Below are positions 1 through 7,845 of a DNA stretch of 23,970 nucleotides, piece after piece. Each line of letters opens with the position of its first letter. Position 1 is the stretch's first letter. This stretch comes from UBA4416 sp020846025 (GTDB lineage Bacteria > Bacteroidota > Bacteroidia > B-17B0 > Aurantibacillaceae). The position numbers and the translations under genes are program-made. Below the pieces are notes generated by a model, which saw only the letters and a list, made by a program, of their open reading frames with translations, did not search any database and was not told the origin of the DNA. The stretch spans positions 1 through 23,970 of the forward strand of contig CAUJDD010000072.1 of assembly GCA_963169295.1 (NCBI GenBank), in the 5' to 3' direction.

Positions 1-1
1 A

Positions 2-673
2 GATAATATATTTTATAATAATTCGCAGCTTACTAAAACATTTACAGTTCAACTAGTAGCTTCTGATGTCTTTGGATGTAAAGATACTTCCACTAAAGTA
101 ATTCAAGTTTTTGCTAAACCAATTGCTCTTTTTCAAGCAAATCCTACTTTGGTTTATGTGCCAGCAACGCCAGTTAATTTAACTAATTTATCTTCTTATG
201 CTAGCACGTATTATTGGAATTTTGGTGATGGCAACACTTCTACAGAAAACAATCCTTCTTACACGTATCAAAATCCAGGTGAGTATCAAATTTATTTGGT
301 AGCTACAAATAGTCATGGTTGTAGAGATACATTTAATCTTCCAAATAAAATTGTAGCTGAAATTGAAAGTTCAATAGATGTTCCTAATGCGTTTTCTCCT
401 AACCCAAATGGCGGAAATGGTGGCGCTTTTCAAGCAAATGATTTGAATAACGATGTGTTTCATCCTGTTATTAAGGGTGTAGATAAATACGAGTTAAATA
501 TTTTCTCTCGATGGGGCGAATTGTTATTTGTGTCTAAAGATATTAATATTGGATGGGATGGTTATTATAAAGGTAAATTATGTACACAAGATGTATATAT
601 ATGGAAAATAAAAGCTACTACATTAGATGGAAAGAAGCTAGATAAAACAGGAGATGTATTGTTGTTAAGATAA
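2..673 (+). CDS. C-terminal part of a PKD-repeat protein with T9SS type B sorting domain (5' end outside window)
   Basis: The frame is open from the left edge, so this is the end of a larger secreted surface protein. The in-frame TTG at 149 lies inside a PKD domain and is not the start. Two PKD-like units are visible: the end of one ('LVASDVFGCKDT') and a complete one containing 'WNFGDGNTSTENNPSYTY' and 'YLVATNSHGCRD'. The last ~95 residues match the gliding-motility-associated C-terminal (CHU_C / type B sorting) domain, with 'NAFSPN', 'LNIFSRWGELLF', 'GWDGYYKG' and 'VYIWKIKA'. In known members this domain directs export through the type IX secretion system and attachment at the surface. The next gene starts 5 bases downstream, and PD40 and PorP/SprF genes follow, a common arrangement in Bacteroidota. 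The ligand or role of the missing N-terminal part cannot be seen. Confidence 0.93.
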   Translation, partial: DNIFYNNSQLTKTFTVQLVASDVFGCKDTSTKVIQVFAKPIALFQANPTLVYVPATPVNLTNLSSYASTYYWNFGDGNTSTENNPSYTYQNPGEYQIYLVATNSHGCRDTFNLPNKIVAEIESSIDVPNAFSPNPNGGNGGAFQANDLNNDVFHPVIKGVDKYELNIFSRWGELLFVSKDINIGWDGYYKGKLCTQDVYIWKIKATTLDGKKLDKTGDVLLLR

Positions 674-678
674 TAGAT

Positions 679-2241
679 GTGAAAGAATTAGTAAGTATAA
701 TTTTAATTTTTGTTTCAGCAACTAGTGTAATTGCTCAGAGTAAGATACGCCCAAAATTATATGCTAAAGAAGCTAAGTTGGCGAATTCTTATTTTGTTTC
801 AGACGATTATTTGAACGCCTTAAATGAATATCGAAAAGTAATTGCAATAGATGCACAGAATGAAACAGCTCATTTGAATTCATTGATTTGTAGAATAAAT
901 CTTGGTCAAATAAAAGATTCATTAACCATTAATGCCCAACATATTCTAAGCGCTGAAACACCTGAGGCTAAGTTTTATTTGGGAAGATTTGAACATCTCT
1001 TGTCAAATTTTGAAGTTGCTTTAAAATATTATAATGAATACAAAAATATTCCAATTAAATATAGATTAATACCCAATGAGGAAGTTGACTATTTTATTTC
1101 ATGTACAAACAATGCTATTGAGTTTATAAAACAGCCACATCGTTCTGTTATTAAGAATGTGGGACCATATATTAATTCATCTTATTCAGATTATGTGCCC
1201 TTAATTACGCCTGACGAACGCATTATGTATTTTACATCGCGTAGAGCAGGAAGTACAGGTAATTTAAAAGATGAATATGGGCAGTTTTATGAAGATGTAT
1301 ATATGTCATCACGACCAGAAGATGCAGGTTGGTTAACAGCAAGAAATATTGAAGCACCAATAAATACAAATACAAATGATGCCTGTGTAGCATTAAGTTT
1401 TGATGGTAATCAAATGATTATTTATAGGACATCAGTTGATAAAACTACTGGAGATTTATATTTGTCAAAAATAGGGCAAGATGGCTGGACTAATCCAGTA
1501 AAGTTTGGGCCAGAAATAAATTCACCTTACATTGAAACAAGTGCATGTTTTAGTATGGATACAAATGTTATTTATTTTAGTAGTAATAGACCTGGAGGAT
1601 TTGGAGGTAAGGATATTTATCGTATAAAGAAATTGCCTAATGGTAAATGGTCGCAACCGATGAATTTAGGTGCAAAGATAAATACTAGTAGAGATGATGA
1701 CGCTCCTTTTCTACATTCAGACGGAACAACATTATATTTTAGTTCCAAAGGCCATAATAGTATGGGAGGTTTTGATGTGTATAAAACTATAGCAGACCCA
1801 GAAACAAATGAGTTTTCAACCCCAGAAAATTTGGGTTATCCAATAAATACAGTTAATAACGATGTGTTTTTTGTATTGAATGCCAATGGCACACATGGTT
1901 ATTATTCCTCGATAAAAGAAGATACTTATGGCGAATCGGATATATATGTTATCGATACCCGATATGGAGATAATGATATAAAAGTTAAACAAGGAAAAGT
2001 ATTATTTGAGAATCAAATAAACAAGGCCAAAATAACTTTATTAGATATTGAAAGTAAGCAAGTGGCCGGAATTTATAATGCTAATCCAACAACTGGAAAA
2101 TTTATATTAGTAATGAATCCTTTAAAACCTTACCGAGCTATTGTAGAGGAAGAGGGCTTTGAAACGCTTATTTTAGATATTCCGCCGATGGTGGATGATA
2201 CAGCCGAAAAAGAATTAATTATTAATCTTAAAAAGAAATAA
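679..2241 (+). CDS. Exported TPR + PD40 (WD40-like) propeller protein, T9SS cluster
   Basis: The start is GTG at 679; the ATG at 677 is followed at once by a stop in its frame. The GTG start gives a good signal peptide (residues 1-20, ending 'SVIAQ'). Residues ~26-110 look like tetratricopeptide helices ('YLNALNEYRKVIAID', 'ALKYYNEYKNI'). From ~174 to 420 there are PD40 blades of the form 'xxxSPDGxxxYFSSxR': 'PLITPDERIMYFTSRR', 'ALSFDGNQMIIYR', 'ACFSMDTNVIYFSSNRPGG' and 'HSDGTTLYFSSKG'. Residues ~435-520 resemble a carboxypeptidase-regulatory-like beta sandwich. Related proteins often add a C-terminal OmpA peptidoglycan-binding domain and sit beside porP/sprF genes; here the protein stops before any OmpA domain. 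It is probably periplasmic and may work with the PorP-like barrel 4 bases downstream. The family is clear; the exact role is inferred from context. Confidence 0.9.
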   Translation: MKELVSIILIFVSATSVIAQSKIRPKLYAKEAKLANSYFVSDDYLNALNEYRKVIAIDAQNETAHLNSLICRINLGQIKDSLTINAQHILSAETPEAKFYLGRFEHLLSNFEVALKYYNEYKNIPIKYRLIPNEEVDYFISCTNNAIEFIKQPHRSVIKNVGPYINSSYSDYVPLITPDERIMYFTSRRAGSTGNLKDEYGQFYEDVYMSSRPEDAGWLTARNIEAPINTNTNDACVALSFDGNQMIIYRTSVDKTTGDLYLSKIGQDGWTNPVKFGPEINSPYIETSACFSMDTNVIYFSSNRPGGFGGKDIYRIKKLPNGKWSQPMNLGAKINTSRDDDAPFLHSDGTTLYFSSKGHNSMGGFDVYKTIADPETNEFSTPENLGYPINTVNNDVFFVLNANGTHGYYSSIKEDTYGESDIYVIDTRYGDNDIKVKQGKVLFENQINKAKITLLDIESKQVAGIYNANPTTGKFILVMNPLKPYRAIVEEEGFETLILDIPPMVDDTAEKELIINLKKK

Positions 2242-2245
2242 ACCC

Positions 2246-3250
2246 ATTAAAAATCAACTTACATATTTAGTTTTTATCATCATAAGTTTTGTCTTTTTAA
2301 ACCCATTAAAAGCACAAGATCCACAATTTACCCAATTTTATGCGGCTCCTATGTACCTAAATCCTGCATTTACTGGTTTAACCTACGAACATCGCTTTGT
2401 GGCTAATTATCGCAATCAATGGCCTGGTGTAAGAAAAGCCTATCAAACTTATATGGCTAGTTATGATTATAACTTGTCTGATTTGAATAGTGGTTTAGGA
2501 CTTAATGTTATGCAAGATAAAGCAGGAACAGCAGGATTAACACATACACAAGTTGGTTTAAACTATTCCTATCATTTTAATATTTCTAAGTTTACTGAAA
2601 TTAGAATGGGTGTAAATGTGAATTACAATAACAAAAGAATTGATTTTACTAAACTGAGATTTAACGATCAATTAGTTACTGGTTCAAGTATTTCTAATGA
2701 AGCCTCTAATTATGAACGCCTGAATTATGTTGATTTTGCGGCAGGCGCATTATTAAATTCTAATGAATACTGGTTAGGATTTAGCACCAAACATTTAACT
2801 CAACCTAATAGTAGTTTAATAGGTGATAGGGTGCCATTACCTCTTTCATTGAGTTTACACGGTGGATATCGCTATATAATTGAACAGAAAAGTAAGAATG
2901 ATATTAGGCGATATTTATCGCCTGCTATAAATTATCGCCATGAACAGCGTTATGATCAATTAGATGTTGGAGTGTATTATTACCATGTTCCTTTAAATGT
3001 TGGTATTTGGTACAGAGGTTTACCTCTTAAAAGATATGCGCCAACATACACTAATATGGAATCCATAGCACTTTTAGTTGGATTTGATTTAACCGAATAT
3101 CATTTAAGGGTAGGGTATAGCTATGATATCACTATATCAAAATTAGGTATTACCAATTCTTGGGGTTCACATGAAATTTCCTTGGTTTATGAAATCTATA
3201 AAAAAAGGAAACGTTCAAGAAGGGTATTAGTTACTTGTCCTAAGTTTTAA
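2246..3250 (+). CDS. PorP/SprF family outer-membrane protein, probable ATT start
   Basis: The first canonical start is ATG 2351, but this would begin inside the conserved family N-terminus ('QFYAAPMYLNPAFTG'). Reading upstream in the same frame from ATT 2246 gives a lysine, a hydrophobic stretch and a signal-peptidase site ('FVFLNPLKAQ', then 'DPQFTQFYAAP'), which is a complete signal peptide. The frame is closed by a stop at 2216, and there is no ATG, GTG or TTG between that stop and 2351, so ATT 2246 (4 bases after the preceding stop) is the best start and gives 334 residues. PorP/SprF proteins are outer-membrane beta barrels associated with type IX secretion and often paired with type B-sorted proteins such as the one at the left edge. 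The alternating strands and 'LNPAFTG' support membership. The stop overlaps the convergent phosphoribosyltransferase stop by 3 bases. Confidence 0.88.
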   Translation: MKNQLTYLVFIIISFVFLNPLKAQDPQFTQFYAAPMYLNPAFTGLTYEHRFVANYRNQWPGVRKAYQTYMASYDYNLSDLNSGLGLNVMQDKAGTAGLTHTQVGLNYSYHFNISKFTEIRMGVNVNYNNKRIDFTKLRFNDQLVTGSSISNEASNYERLNYVDFAAGALLNSNEYWLGFSTKHLTQPNSSLIGDRVPLPLSLSLHGGYRYIIEQKSKNDIRRYLSPAINYRHEQRYDQLDVGVYYYHVPLNVGIWYRGLPLKRYAPTYTNMESIALLVGFDLTEYHLRVGYSYDITISKLGITNSWGSHEISLVYEIYKKRKRSRRVLVTCPKF

Positions 3251-3750
3251 ATTAAATAAACAGCTTCTTTTCCTTTCTTAGAAAAATCTGTATCAATACG
3301 TTCTTGTAAAGTGGTAGATAATGAAAGTCCAACAAAATCCGCTTTTACAGGAAATCGTCTATGACTTCTATCCACTAAAACTAATGTGTGAAGTTGTTTT
3401 ACAGGTTTAGATAGTAATAACTTTACCGCATAAATTAATGTTTTGCCACTATTTAAAACATCATCTACTAAAATAATAGACTTGTTTTCAAAATCTTTCT
3501 GGCTGAAATCAATTTTAGGTTCTTCTAACCATGGATTCTCTTTATTTAGTGAGATTTTTCCAAGTTTAGATTTAATGCCTGATATTGAGTTTAAAACAGT
3601 TACTAATCTTTCAGCTACTTTATAACCATTTCCTTCAATGCCAACAATTAAAAGTTCTTTTTCTTTAAAGTTGTTCTCATAAATTTGATAAGCCATTCGG
3701 TTTATTTTTTGATTTATTTGAGTGGCGTCAAGTATTTTAGTTTTTTGCAT
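3247..3750 (-). CDS. Type I phosphoribosyltransferase (PyrR/HPRT-like)
   Basis: This is a short cytoplasmic protein of 167 residues from ATG 3750; a TTG six bases further upstream adds only two residues and is less likely. The diagnostic PRPP-binding motif is present at about residues 95-104, 'VDDVLNSGKT', preceded by hydrophobic strand 'SIIL'. An N-terminal 'LLIVGIEGNGYKVAERL' fits the pyrophosphate-binding loop region, and the C-terminal 'LVLVDRSHRRFPVKADFVG' fits the conserved end of the family. Members transfer phosphoribosyl groups to nucleobases or, like PyrR, also bind RNA to control pyrimidine genes. The substrate cannot be told from sequence alone. It is the last gene of a - strand operon, 12 bases after the hydrolase. 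Confidence 0.88.
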   Translation of the reverse strand: MQKTKILDATQINQKINRMAYQIYENNFKEKELLIVGIEGNGYKVAERLVTVLNSISGIKSKLGKISLNKENPWLEEPKIDFSQKDFENKSIILVDDVLNSGKTLIYAVKLLLSKPVKQLHTLVLVDRSHRRFPVKADFVGLSLSTTLQERIDTDFSKKGKEAVYLI

Positions 3751-3762
3751 ATACAAATCTAA

Positions 3763-4713
3763 TTAATTTTTTAAAAAATCGGTAATTGCTTGATTGACTT
3801 CTTTAGTATAACTGAAATGCGCATCATGCTTTGCATTTGGATAAATGATGAGTTGGGTGGTTTTGCTAAAGACTTTATGCAAATTAGTACCTACACTTTC
3901 TGGAACAACCCCATCTTTTCCTCCCCAAATTAATAATGTGGGTGTATTATCCAGATTATAATTTAAATTTTGATATTTCGTTTGATGAGTAATCATATCA
4001 TCAATTTGAGCATCACGGATAGTTTTATGTGGCTTAAAGAAATGTTTAATCATTTTCTTCTTCATTCCCTTCCCAATAGGAAAGGGTGATGACATTACTG
4101 CAACTTGCATAGCATCAAATTCTTTTAAATTACTAGGCGCAATAATCTGTTTCATACTCTCAACACCAGCCACTCTTGCTAAACTATCAGCCGAATGTGA
4201 AGAGAAGAATTTAACTGGGCCATCAATAATAATCATTTTAGAAATTTTGTGATGGTATAATTCATTAAACATAGCCGATGTTAAGCCACCATAACTAAAA
4301 CCTGCAATATTAATTTTTTGATTAATTCCGATTTTTTCTATGGCTTCATTAATTTGTTGAACTTGAAATTCAACAGAGTAGTCTTTACTATTAGACGTAC
4401 TTTCTCCATAATATATTAAATCAGGAATTATTAGATTAAATTCATTTGATAGAGGTTTTATTTGGTTATACCAATTACTTCTTCCGTTGGCTCCCATACC
4501 ATGAAGCAATAAGAGGTAAGGTTTTAACGTGTCTTTATTGTAAGAAATATGAATTATTGCATGACTTGTTTCAATTAGCGTATCATGTCTTAAATAATGA
4601 CGTATATGTTTTATAGAGTGTTTATCTTGTAATCGAAAAATAATAGGCGTTTTATTTTGCGAATAAGATGAGCTTACTGTGAGTATAAAAAAAAGGAAAG
4701 CAATCCGTTTCAT
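3763..4713 (-). CDS. Exported alpha/beta-fold hydrolase
   Basis: This 316-residue protein has an N-terminal signal peptide (residues 1-19, 'KRIAFLFFILTVSSSYSQ'), so it is predicted to act in the periplasm or at the envelope. The alpha/beta hydrolase signatures occur in order: oxyanion-hole 'LLLHGMGANG' at ~67-76, nucleophile elbow 'GFSYGG' with Ser140, acid 'GGKDGVVP' with Asp267, and the late histidine at 'NAKHDAH' (His296, or less likely His299). Such enzymes cleave esters, lactones or similar bonds; the substrate is unknown. The start is the ATG at 4713, 1 base after the stop of the upstream small gene, which indicates co-transcription and probably coupled translation. Confidence 0.9.
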   Translation of the reverse strand: MKRIAFLFFILTVSSSYSQNKTPIIFRLQDKHSIKHIRHYLRHDTLIETSHAIIHISYNKDTLKPYLLLLHGMGANGRSNWYNQIKPLSNEFNLIIPDLIYYGESTSNSKDYSVEFQVQQINEAIEKIGINQKINIAGFSYGGLTSAMFNELYHHKISKMIIIDGPVKFFSSHSADSLARVAGVESMKQIIAPSNLKEFDAMQVAVMSSPFPIGKGMKKKMIKHFFKPHKTIRDAQIDDMITHQTKYQNLNYNLDNTPTLLIWGGKDGVVPESVGTNLHKVFSKTTQLIIYPNAKHDAHFSYTKEVNQAITDFLKN

Positions 4714-4714
4714 T

Positions 4715-5143
4715 TTAAAGAAAAGTTTTGAGCCAAACTATTGCATCTTCTTCAGTTTTAAAAATTTGATAAGGCCTTTTGGGTTTATTTACTTTTAGGT
4801 AGAAATTAGCAATTAACAAATAAGCCAAATTATTTACAATTACTGCTGTGCCATAGCAAGGTGATATTTCTTCAATTGTTATAGCATTATCTCTAGCTTC
4901 TTTAGTTACAATTAAGCCGTCAGATGCTGTAATTAAAAAAGGTGATAGCTTTCTATCAGTTATCTCTTGAAATATTTCAAGCATCTTCATTTGAAGTGGA
5001 ATATCAAGTTCAGTATTTTCATTATAATGTACATGTACAATACCATCCTCTCTTAATGAGATAGAAGCTTCTGGTAAGTTAACTTGTTTTATTATTTTTA
5101 TTGTTTTGACCAAACAGTATTTAATATTAGGTTTGAAGTACAC
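4715..5143 (-). CDS. Small protein, possible STAS/SEC14-like (SpoIIAA-type) fold
   Basis: The sequence 'ASISLREDGIVHVHY' followed by 'LDIPLQMKMLEIFQEI' and 'SPFLITASDGLIVTKEARD' resembles small Bacteroidota proteins assigned a STAS/SEC14-like fold: alternating strands and helices with no catalytic motif. This is a resemblance, not a firm assignment. The start is uncertain. GTG 5143 gives 142 residues and overlaps the carboxylase by 17 bases; TTG 5113 gives 132 residues with no overlap and begins just before 'VKTIKIIKQVN'. No ATG is available upstream of the conserved part. It lies between the carboxylase and the hydrolase in the same operon. Function is unknown; a protein-interaction role is possible by analogy with STAS proteins. 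Confidence 0.75.
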   Translation of the reverse strand: MYFKPNIKYCLVKTIKIIKQVNLPEASISLREDGIVHVHYNENTELDIPLQMKMLEIFQEITDRKLSPFLITASDGLIVTKEARDNAITIEEISPCYGTAVIVNNLAYLLIANFYLKVNKPKRPYQIFKTEEDAIVWLKTFL

Positions 5144-6755
5144 CTACGTTATAGGGTTTATTTATAGGTGCATGATTAGCGGCTTCAATACCCATACTAA
5201 TTACTTTTCTTGTTTCTATTGGATCAATAATAGCATCTAACCATAATCGCGATGCTGCATAATAAGGAGTTGTTTGAGTATCGTAACGATCTTTTATTTT
5301 ATTAAACAATTCAGCTTCTCTTTCTGGTGTTATTTCTTCGCCTTTAGCTTTTAAAGAGGCAACTTCAATTTGCACTAATACCTTAGCGGCTTGTGCACCG
5401 CCCATAACGGCTACCTGTGCCGTGGGCCATCCCACAATTAACCGAGGATCGTAGGCCTTTCCGCACATAGCATAATTAGCAGCTCCATAACTATTACCTG
5501 TTATTATGGTGAATTTCGGAACCACCGAATTAGCCATAGCATTCACTAATTTAGCTCCATCTTTTATAATACCACCATGTTCGCTTCTAGATCCCACCAT
5601 AAAACCAGTGGCATCTTGTAAAAACACCAATGGAATTTTCTTTTGATTACAATTCATAATAAAACGGGCAGCTTTATCAGCACTATCACTATAAATAACG
5701 CCACCAAATTGCATTTCGCCTTTCTTACTTTTAACGACTTTACGTTGGTTAGCTACTATTCCTACAGCCCAACCATCAATACGAGCGTAGGCACACACAA
5801 TAGATTGACCATATAATTCCTTGTATTCATCATACTCTCCATCATCTACAAGCCGTTCAATCACCTCTCTAACTTCGTATTGTTTGTCGCGGGTATCTGG
5901 AATAATACCATAAATTTCTTTTGGATCTTTTTTGGGTAAGATGGGTTCTATTCGGTTAAATCCTGCTTTCTCATAATCACCTATTTTACTCATTATATTT
6001 CTAATACGAGTTAAGCAATCCTTATCATCTTTACATTTATAGTCGGTTACACCACTTATTTCGCAATGAGTAGTTGCACCACCTAAGGTTTCGTTATCAA
6101 TATTTTCGCCAATAGCAGCTTTTACTAAATAACTACCAGCTAAGAAAATAGAACCTGTTTTATCAACTATCATAGCTTCATCACTCATAATAGGCAAGTA
6201 AGCACCGCCTGCAACGCAACTACCCATTACTGCCGATATTTGAGTAATTCCCATTCCACTCATAATAGCGTTATTTCTAAAAATACGCCCAAAATGTTCC
6301 TTGTCTGGAAATATCTCATCTTGCATTGGTAAATACACTCCAGCACTATCTACTAAATAAATGATTGGTAATTTATTTTCCATAGATATTTCTTGTGCAC
6401 GTAAATTTTTCTTTCCTGTTATAGGAAACCAAGCGCCAGCTTTTACGGTTGCATCATTTGCTACAACAATACATTGCTTTCCACTTACATATCCAATTAC
6501 AATTACAACACCTCCGCCCGGACAGCCACCATGTTCTTTGTACATTTCAAAGCCTGCAAATGCTCCCATTTCAAATCGAGGTGTGTTTTTATCAAGTAAA
6601 AAGTCGATACGTTCTCGTGCACTCATTTTTCCTTGTTCATGAAGCTTTTCAATTCTACTTTTTCCACCACCTTCATATATTTTTGATAAGCGTTGCTCCA
6701 TTTGAGAAATGAGTAAGCGCATTTTATCGTCATTTTTGTTAAATTCCAAATTCAT
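5127..6755 (-). CDS. Acyl-CoA carboxylase carboxyltransferase (beta) subunit, methylcrotonyl-CoA carboxylase-like
   Basis: The 542 residues span both crotonase-like halves of a biotin-dependent carboxyltransferase. The N-terminal half has 'RIEKLHEQGKMSARERI', 'VDSAGVYLPMQ', 'FPDKEHFGRIF' and 'MGSCVAGGAYLPIMSDE', followed by 'IFLAGSYLVKAAIGE'. The C-terminal half has 'FLQDATGFMVGSRSEHGGI', 'GAKLVNAMANSVVPKFT' and 'GNSYGAANYAMCGKAYDPR'. The wording around 'FPD.EHFGRIF' and 'TGFMVG' is closer to methylcrotonyl-CoA carboxylase beta subunits than to propionyl-CoA ones, which would place it in leucine catabolism, but substrate is not settled. The enzyme transfers CO2 from carboxybiotin to an acyl-CoA in the cytoplasm. 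The required biotin carboxylase/biotin carrier subunit is not in the window. It is the first gene of a four-gene operon; a TATATTTG -7 box lies upstream. Confidence 0.93.
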   Translation of the reverse strand: MNLEFNKNDDKMRLLISQMEQRLSKIYEGGGKSRIEKLHEQGKMSARERIDFLLDKNTPRFEMGAFAGFEMYKEHGGCPGGGVVIVIGYVSGKQCIVVANDATVKAGAWFPITGKKNLRAQEISMENKLPIIYLVDSAGVYLPMQDEIFPDKEHFGRIFRNNAIMSGMGITQISAVMGSCVAGGAYLPIMSDEAMIVDKTGSIFLAGSYLVKAAIGENIDNETLGGATTHCEISGVTDYKCKDDKDCLTRIRNIMSKIGDYEKAGFNRIEPILPKKDPKEIYGIIPDTRDKQYEVREVIERLVDDGEYDEYKELYGQSIVCAYARIDGWAVGIVANQRKVVKSKKGEMQFGGVIYSDSADKAARFIMNCNQKKIPLVFLQDATGFMVGSRSEHGGIIKDGAKLVNAMANSVVPKFTIITGNSYGAANYAMCGKAYDPRLIVGWPTAQVAVMGGAQAAKVLVQIEVASLKAKGEEITPEREAELFNKIKDRYDTQTTPYYAASRLWLDAIIDPIETRKVISMGIEAANHAPINKPYNVGVLQT

Positions 6756-6780
6756 AAATGTTCATTCTTAAATCAATTAA

Positions 6781-6788
6781 CAAATATA
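6781..6788 (-). promoter_or_regulatory. Candidate -7 box (TATATTTG) for the carboxylase operon
   Basis: On the minus strand this reads TATATTTG, a full match to the Bacteroidota TAnnTTTG box, 25 bases before the carboxylase start. No good TTTG -33 box is seen at the usual spacing, so this is only moderately supported. Confidence 0.4.
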
Positions 6789-6891
6789 AATTTTATTACT
6801 TAAATTCATAAGCCTATTGAAAAAATAGATATGATTTATTGTATGTAATAGTCGAAAAACCGTATATTCGTTGAACATTATTTATAGTTAA

Positions 6892-7839
6892 ATGAGAAAA
6901 ATATTAGTTACTGGGGGCGCTGGAAATGTTGGAGGCGCATTGGTTGAAGAACTTATTTTAGATAAAAATAATTTTGTAGTGGTAGTAGATAATTTATCTA
7001 CTGGCTATTTATATAAATTACCATCTAATGAAAAAACAAATTGGAAATTTATAAAAGCTAATGTTAATGATTATAGAGAAATTTCATCAATTATGTTGGC
7101 TTATCAATTTGATTATGTATATCATTTTGCGGCAGTAGTTGGAGTTCAACGAACGCAAGAAAATCCGGTTAGTGTTTTAGAAGATATTACAGGTATCAAA
7201 CATATTTTAAATTTATGTAAGAATACCTCTGTAAAACATATTTATTTTTCTTCATCTTCTGAGGTATATGGAGAACCCGTAGAGTTGCCTCAACACGAAC
7301 ATACTACCCCTTTAAATTCTCGTGTGCCTTATGCTGTTGTTAAAAATGTGGGAGAGAGTTTTTTAAAGAGTTATCATCAGGAGTACGGATTAAATTATAC
7401 TATTTTTAGATTTTTTAATACGTATGGCCCAAATCAAAGTACAGATTTTGTAGTGCCTCGTTTTTTATCGGCTGCTTTAAAAAATGAAGATATTACTATT
7501 TATGGCGATGGATCACAAACAAGAACATTTACTTATATTGATGATAATATAGAAACAATGGTGTCTATTTTAAATAAAGATTTAATTAAAAATGATGTTA
7601 TTAATATAGGTAGTGATCAATTAATGACTGTATTAGATTTAGCTAAATTGATTATAGAAATTACAAAAAGTAAATCTAATATAATTCATCTACCTGCACT
7701 AAAAGAAGGGGATATGACTCGAAGACAGCCAGATAATAAAAAAATGAAAGAGATATTAAACAGAGAGTTGTTAACCATAAATGAAGGTATTAAAAAGATG
7801 ATGGTAAGCGATAAATTTTTACGATCTATAGGTTTATAA
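6892..7839 (+). CDS. NAD-dependent nucleotide-sugar epimerase/dehydratase (extended SDR)
   Basis: This 315-residue Rossmann-fold enzyme has the extended-SDR pattern: 'TGGAGNVGG' (Gly8, Gly11, Gly14) for NAD binding, 'VVVDNLSTG' with the Asp that selects NAD(H), 'SSSEVYGEP' at ~121-129, and the catalytic Tyr147-x3-Lys151 in 'YAVVK'. 'FRFFNTYGPNQ' and 'TRTFTYIDDNIE' are typical of UDP-glucose 4-epimerase, UDP-glucuronate decarboxylase and related nucleotide-sugar enzymes. The exact substrate is not evident. It is followed 6 bases later by asparagine synthetase and then by a WcaF-like acetyltransferase, so it probably supplies a sugar for a surface polysaccharide or glycan. A weak candidate promoter (TTG-N21-TATATTCG, 6839-6870) lies upstream. 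Confidence 0.9.
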   Translation: MRKILVTGGAGNVGGALVEELILDKNNFVVVVDNLSTGYLYKLPSNEKTNWKFIKANVNDYREISSIMLAYQFDYVYHFAAVVGVQRTQENPVSVLEDITGIKHILNLCKNTSVKHIYFSSSSEVYGEPVELPQHEHTTPLNSRVPYAVVKNVGESFLKSYHQEYGLNYTIFRFFNTYGPNQSTDFVVPRFLSAALKNEDITIYGDGSQTRTFTYIDDNIETMVSILNKDLIKNDVINIGSDQLMTVLDLAKLIIEITKSKSNIIHLPALKEGDMTRRQPDNKKMKEILNRELLTINEGIKKMMVSDKFLRSIGL

Positions 7840-7845
7840 ATATTT

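Noticed and set aside
149..673. A separate gene starting at TTG 149
   Set aside because: The same frame is open to the left edge and encodes continuous PKD sequence; TTG 149 is an internal leucine codon.
2351..3250. PorP/SprF start at ATG 2351
   Set aside because: It would remove the signal peptide and the conserved residues just before 'MYLNPAFTG', all encoded in frame upstream.
3754..3761. TAGATTTG -7 box for the phosphoribosyltransferase
   Set aside because: It ends 3 bases before the ATG, so a transcript start would fall inside the codon; the gene is better explained as part of the upstream operon.
6361..6712. Two + strand frames inside the carboxylase gene
   Set aside because: They are antisense to conserved carboxyltransferase sequence and have no features of their own.
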